Source of the DNA: Petunia secreta
Taxonomy: Eukaryota > Streptophyta > Magnoliopsida > Solanales > Solanaceae
Direction: 5' to 3'
Assembly (NCBI GenBank): GCA_029990175.1
Contig: JARKIP010000051.1
Span: 2,434,501 to 2,498,500, forward strand
DNA: 64,000 bases
Positions 58,530 through 64,000 of the stretch are shown here, one piece after another. Position 1 is the first letter of the stretch. The number at the start of each line of letters is the position of its first letter. The position numbers and the translations under genes are program-made. The notes beneath the pieces are model-generated. The model was given only the letters and a program-made list of their open reading frames with translations, searched no databases and was not told the DNA's origin.

Positions 58530-60205
58530 ATACAATTGGGGAATTTTCAAAACTAGGCAGCCCACAACACAAAATTACAAATGAGGGGCCACATTTTATC
58601 TATAGCACCCCTTATTTTTAAATTACACAACATAGCACCCCTTATTTTCAAAATTACATAACATAGCACTCATTTAAACTAAAAATCATAGGAGCCACTC
58701 CCCCATCCTCCCCCACCACTGGCCCGCCACCGGAAATTGAGCCCCCACCACTGCCGCCGGCGGCAGGCGGTGGCCGGTGGCCGAAAAATAAAAAATTCAC
58801 CGGATCTCGCCGGATTTGCTTATTTTATTTGAGGATTTGTTTAAATAATTATTTTTTGATAATTTTATACACCTAAATCTATCAAAATAATAAATTATAC
58901 ATGTAAATACATAGAAAAATGTGTATGCAAGAAGGAAAATATAAAAATATACACAAAAAACATAAAATTTATACAAACATCCATAAATAGTGTACAAAAC
59001 TAAATTTATACAACTTTATTCATTGTTCATACACGCATATAAAGCTTTATACAAATTTATGAAAGTGCATAGAATGTGTTTATACACTGTCAATACGCAC
59101 ATATACAGATTTATATATTTTTATACACGTTTGCAGAATTGTATAAACTTGTATAAAAATGTATAAAACTGTATAAACTCGCAAAACTGACTTTAAACAG
59201 TGCTTCGGGCTGCTTTTACACAAAAGCTTAACAAACATCCCAGATCTATACAGTTTTATACAAGAAAAACACTAGATCTAAAAGTAGATCTCAACGGATA
59301 CTATGAAAATTGTGAAAAAAGAAGAAGAAATATGATAAACAACATTTTTAAACAAGCTCACGGAGTTTGTTTAAAAATGTTGTTTATCATATTTCTTCTT
59401 CTTTTTTCACAATTTTCATAGTATCCGTTGAGATCTACTAGTTTTTTCTAAAAACTTTTTAGATCTAGTGTTTTTCTTGTATAAAACTGTATAGATCTGG
59501 GATGTTTGTTAAGCTTTTGTGTAAAAGCAGCCCGAAGCACTGTTTAAAGTCAGTTTTGCGAGTTTATACAGTTTTATACATTTTTATACAAGTTTATACA
59601 ATTCTGTAAACGTGTATAAAAATATATAAATCTGTATATGTGCGTATTGACAGTGTATAAACACATTCTATGCACTTTCATAAATTTGTATAAAGCTTTA
59701 TATGCGTGTATGAACAATGAATAAAGTTGTATAAATTTAGTTTTGTACACTATTTATGGATGTTTGTATAAATTTTATGTTTTTTGTGTATATTTTTATA
59801 TTTTCCTTCTTGCATACACATTTTTCTATGTATTTACATGTATAATTTATTATTTTGATAGATTTAGGTGTATAAAATTATCAAAAAATAATTATTTAAA
59901 CAAATCCTCAAATAAAATAAGCAAATCCGGCGAGATCCGGTGAATTTTTTATTTTTCGGCCACCGGCCACCGCCTGCCGCCGGCGGCAGTGGTGGGGGCT
60001 CAATTTCCGGTGGCGGGCCAGTGGTGGGGGAGGATGGGGGAGTGGCTCCTATGATTTTTAGTTTAAATGAGTGCTATGTTATGTAATTTTGAAAATAAGG
60101 GGTGCTATGTTGTGTAATTTAAAAATAAGGGGTGCTATAGATAAAATGTGGCCCCTCATTTGTAATTTTGTGTTGTGGGCTGCCTAGTTTTGAAAATTCC
60201 CCAAT
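58530..60205. mobile_element. Possible foldback/MULE-like element at the palindrome core
   Basis: The stretch from GGGGAATTTTCAAAACTAGG (about 58538) to its complement near 60205 has the look of long MULE or foldback inverted repeats: ATAGCACCCCTTATTTT runs, a GC-rich patch with GCCGCCGGCGGC near 58750, then many TATAC/GTATAAA words. Because the flanks are also mirrored, its limits cannot be proved here. No transposase is encoded. Confidence 0.4.
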
Positions 60206-62102
60206 TGTATATGCGGGGATTTTATAACATGACGTTAAAAACAGGTTTATTATCTTGAACCCCCTTTTGATTTAAGGCAGTAATGGTGCAGTGATCGAGG
60301 GAGTTCAAATTAAGTCATAGGTTAGGTGTTCGATTCATGCTCCAAGCAGCATATACTCTATATTTTTCAATTTTCAATGGCACTGTTCCCGTTGCTTTTG
60401 ACTTCTCTTTGCCTCTTTGGTTAGAGATTTGCATCTAGACATTCCCCACACCATGTAGTCTCTTGGGATCTCTAGTCTCTTTATCCTTTTAATTAAAGCT
60501 TTAATTTATCAAAGTATTTAATTTCGTTATCATCATCATTACATTTTATAATAATTGTAGTGTTTCACACTGTTGTTTTAAATATTTTAAAGAAGTTACT
60601 TTATTAAAAATAGCATACTACTATTTTAGCTTTGATATAACATAAATTATTCTTTGGTTTATATATTGCGTAAAAAGAATTTATGAATCATCTTTTGAAA
60701 TTTTTGACGTTAAAAATCCTGGATCCGCCCTGGTTTTTAATTTCATTTAAGATCATAAATTGGGAAAATATGTAGATGAAATTCATGTTCAAAATAATGA
60801 AAGCTTATCCCTTTTCTTGATTCTCTCTATCTTCTTATTGAATTCTGGTGGTTCTTGTTCGGAGACTCTTCTTTTATTTCAGTTTCTTAGAAAATCACAC
60901 TACATTTCTTACATACATTTTTGGTAATAACAATTTTTTTTTAAATCAGCAACTTAGAAAAAGTTAAACAACATAGGTAGTAATACAAAAATATTATCAT
61001 GTCTAGAACTTAAATTCTTGAAAAAAGATTTAATTATATAATATACTACTAACTAGGTGGATTTGATACTGATTTTCTGTATCAACAAGAGAGAATGGGA
61101 TTAGACAAATCTTACGTGTGATTGACCACCACAATTGTTAAGGCATCTAATAGGTGAATTTGACGAAAAGGATGAGGGAAAACCAGATACAAAAAAATTT
61201 GCACAACCAAAAGCTGAAATAAATAACGAACAACGGTTTGGGGGGGGGTTATAAGCTGAAATAAATAACGAAAAAAGCCATTATGAAGATGTGGTGCACG
61301 ACACACCCATAAAGAGGAGTTTACGTGGACATAGTTTCTATTACAACTTGATAAATGTGTCATCTTGCCTTCAATATTGTTTCGACCAAACTGGGGAATA
61401 TTGAGAAGTAAAGCACGATAAATGCACACTATTCAAATAGATGGGCACGATTAAGAATGAGAACATGCACGATTGACACAGATAGACCAATATAGGAAGG
61501 AATACAAAATTGAAATACAATCGGCAAGGAAAGATAAGGTAGATTATTGGTGCGAGTATGGAAATGTAAGTTTGAGCGTTTTCGAACTCGGCAAAATAGA
61601 TAGTTTGTGGGTATAGCAAAGACATTGTCGAAAGGACTAGGCTTCTTGAATGGTTTTGCGGTTGCACAATTTCGGGTGTGCTAGTGATTTTTGGGGAGCA
61701 AGTGTGAGAGTATGGGAAATGACGCAAGGGTTTGTCGAGAGATCGGAGATTGACCTGCAGTAAAATCAAGATAAGTGCAAATAGAGATAAAGATAAAGAT
61801 AAAGTGAACTTCCCTGTTAAGCTGACTAATTGTTTTGTCTGTATAATATGGACAGTAGGCTTTCATTATCATCTTGTCCACAAACGCAGACCCTACACTG
61901 CTTCCATAGATGCGAATCATATGCTTCTTCAATACTACGCCCATAAATGCGGACCTTTTAGGGCCTGAGATAAAATGTGAATAAATCAAGTTCCTTATAT
62001 CTAAGATTATGCAAAGTAATCTTTTTAATGTGAGTATTCAGGAGCTACACTTCTTGAATTGCCAGCTTTGAAAGGTGGCAACCATCGTCCAATGTCTGAG
62101 TA

Positions 62103-62357
62103 TCACAGGAACTGGACAGTAACATTAGGAGTTACTGACGGGAATGGATAGTAACATATAGGTGGAACTGTAATGACTGGGCGTTGGTAATAAGCCTGCA
62201 GCAATGAGGTTCTTCTAGGAAAAACAAAAGAGATAATGTTCATACTAGCAGCAAAGCGTGTATTATTAGGCCCTTGACATCTAGGACCAGGAGCACAATT
62301 CATCAAACCTAATCCAACAGTGAATACCACTATCTTGTAAGATGACAAAGTCTTCAT
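62103..62357 (-). pseudogene. Laccase exon fragment (right arm)
   Basis: Mirror copy of the left-arm fragment, same translated sequence and same stop. It shows the arms have stayed almost identical. Confidence 0.78.
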
Positions 62358-62700
62358 TCGGGAGAGTAAATCTTGAGAAAAATGATCAGAGTCAAAGTTT
62401 GATTTGTCTTAATGACCGTGAAAATGATCAGCTCGTTAATTTGCTTCATGTTTCTGTCTGGTCTCTCTATGATTGAAGTAATAGATAGAAAAGACAATAA
62501 AGGCAATAAAAGCTTTTTGACAGCCACTGCATCATTTACCTTTTATTCAGTTATCTCTAAATCTTTTTGCTGCCATGAGTTGTATGTGTGCCTTTACAAA
62601 TCTGTATATACCTTACTATGTTTTTCTACTAGGGATATGCAAAGATTCATATTTAATTTATTTTAATAGCATTATAGAGTTCTTTTGCTCTTTCTTACAG

Positions 62701-62784
62701 GACCACCAAGGAGAGCACACCTTGCAGTTTGATAAGGGATTCAGAAAACAATCAGACCCCTGGCTCCAGTATGAGGCGTATTAA
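62701..62784 (+). pseudogene. Short terminal exon of unknown gene (right arm)
   Basis: Mirror copy of the minus-strand exon at 55951-56034, with the same acceptor, 27 codons and TAA. Confidence 0.45.
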
Positions 62785-63289
62785 TGCAAGTCAAAAAAAC
62801 AACAGAGTATCTAGCTTGACGTGAATGCTTATCCCAATAGCTACTTGAAGGAATCTCAGTTTATGATTGATTAGCAACTTGTTTAGGACAAACTTATTCT
62901 TTTTGTTATCACTGTATACCCTTGAAATATATTGTATACCTTTGGAGTATACTGTATACTTTTATAGTATATAATGTTATTTGTATCTTTGAATAATGAT
63001 GTGGTTTGGAACAATATACTGGAATTTTTTTTCACAGTATATCTTTAGAGTATATCGAATATTTTTACAGTATATTGTGTTATTTTAACTTTGAAGAATC
63101 CTAGGTTTCGAAATATTATACTCCAATTTTTGTTATCACTGTATACCTTTGGAGTATGATGTATATCCTTGGAGTATATCATATACTTTTACAGTATACA
63201 GTGTTATTTTCCTTTGAAAAATGCAATGTTTTGTAATAGTATATTCCATTTTTTTTATCACTATATACCCTTGGCGTATATTGTATACC

Positions 63290-63911
63290 TATGGAGTATA
63301 TCCTTTTGTGTTTGGATCGAAGTGTGCGATGCTAGCGAGCGAATAAATATTTCAGTTTTTGTTGTTTCAACAAAGTATACCCTTTTGGTATCTTGTATAC
63401 TCTTCTGGTATACCCTTTTGTGTTTGGGTCCAAGTGTGCGTTGCTACATAGCGAATAAATATTTCAGTTTTTGTTGTTTTGAACAAAGTATACCCTTTTG
63501 GTGTACTGTATATTCTTCTGGTATACCCTTTTGTGTTTGGATCCAAGTGTGCGATGCTACCGAGTGAATAAATATTTTCGTTTTTGTTGTTTTGAACAAA
63601 GTATACCCTTTTGGTATACTGTATACTCTTCTGGTATACTCTTTTGTGTTTGGATCCAAGTGTGCGATGCTACCGAGTGAATAAATATTTTAGTTTTTGT
63701 TGTTTTGAGCAAAGTATACCATTTTGGTATACTGTTTACTCTTCTGGTATACCCTTTTGTGTTTGGATCCAAGTGTCCAATGCTACCGAGCGAATAAATA
63801 TTTCAATTTTTGTTGTTTTGAGCAAAGTATACCCTTTTGGTATCCTGTATACTCTTCTGGTATACCCTTTTGTGTTTGGATCCAAGTGTGCGATGCTACC
63901 GAGCGAATAAA
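63290..63911. repeat. 113-bp minisatellite (right arm)
   Basis: Inverted copy of the left-arm minisatellite, with the same unit order reversed and one single-base length change near 63367. Confidence 0.93.
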
Positions 63912-64000
63912 TATCAAAGTGCTTGTATCTTTTTCTAGCATGCAAGCCTAGTGGCACAAGTTAAATAAGTATACCATTAGGGTATACTATACACTAGAAA

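Larger units (their letters stand above)
54737..64000. repeat. Giant palindrome, arms at least 4.6 kb, 11-bp spacer
   Basis: The left arm (54737-59355) and right arm (59367-64000) are near-perfect inverted copies around GCTCACGGAGT at 59356-59366. Seen differences are few: an extra 18 bp in the right arm near 59440-59457; 14 C at 57487-57500 against 9 G at 61240-61248; one extra base near 63367; single-base changes near 56732/62003 and 57379/61350. The right arm is still matching at the last base of the window, so the true length is unknown. I did not compare every base. It may be real or an assembly or read-folding artefact. Confidence 0.93.

Noticed and set aside
58797..58997. 66-codon hydrophobic frame present in both arms at the palindrome core
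   Set aside because: Very AT-rich, no start context or homology seen; its repetition is due to the palindrome.

Overview
This window looks like eukaryotic nuclear DNA from a flowering plant. The evidence is AT-rich spacer, GT-AG introns, (TA)n tracts, plant-type Ty1/copia and Ty3/gypsy retrotransposons, Mutator-like and hAT elements, a tRNA-derived SINE, and relics of plant genes (a nuclear intron maturase, a laccase, a cystatin-like family). I infer a eudicot, most likely Solanaceae (Nicotiana or Solanum type), from the general look of the repeats; no single marker proves it. There are no rRNA genes, free tRNA genes, CRISPR arrays or bacterial operons.

Layout. 1-4197 is mostly unassigned and holds one broken exon (2298-2446). 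4198-7155 (minus) is a nuclear intron-maturase pseudogene with a 517-bp hAT-type MITE inside it. 7.3-8.8 kb has a MITE with a tandem duplication, then a SINE. 11.4-17.9 kb holds a cystatin-like gene and its tandem copy, both broken, the second carrying a 1-kb inverted-repeat element. 22.1-26.3 kb is decayed Ty3/gypsy DNA. 27.4-40.2 kb is an array of diverged direct repeats. Each unit has a TATA/CT-rich promoter-like block, and four copies keep a mini-exon with splice sites. A complete copia element with 5-bp target duplications (32948-38939) sits inside the array, and its own 3' LTR carries a 1.1-kb MULE-type element with a 10-bp target duplication.

Just after the array is the one apparently intact host gene: a five-exon plus-strand gene (40626-42485) for a 339-residue protein I do not recognise. 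It is followed by a decayed gene end (43715-44026) and a truncated hAT-transposase-derived reading frame (44543-45665). 47.8-49.1 kb is a long-TIR MULE containing a GRF-type zinc-finger fragment. 49.2-53.2 kb is a MULE with a FAR1-type transposase broken by a frameshift, a lost splice donor and a nonsense codon; it lies in a (TA)n tract and each end can fold into a hairpin.

From 54737 to the window end the sequence is one giant inverted repeat (arms at least 4.6 kb) around an 11-bp spacer at 59356-59366. The arms carry a 113-bp minisatellite dense in GTATAC, a laccase exon fragment, a short terminal exon of unknown origin and a GC-rich, TIR-like core. The right arm runs off the window. This palindrome and the repeat array upstream of the 339-residue gene are the two most unusual structures here.

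Limits: all alignments were made by eye. Family names rest on motif recognition, and no database search was run.
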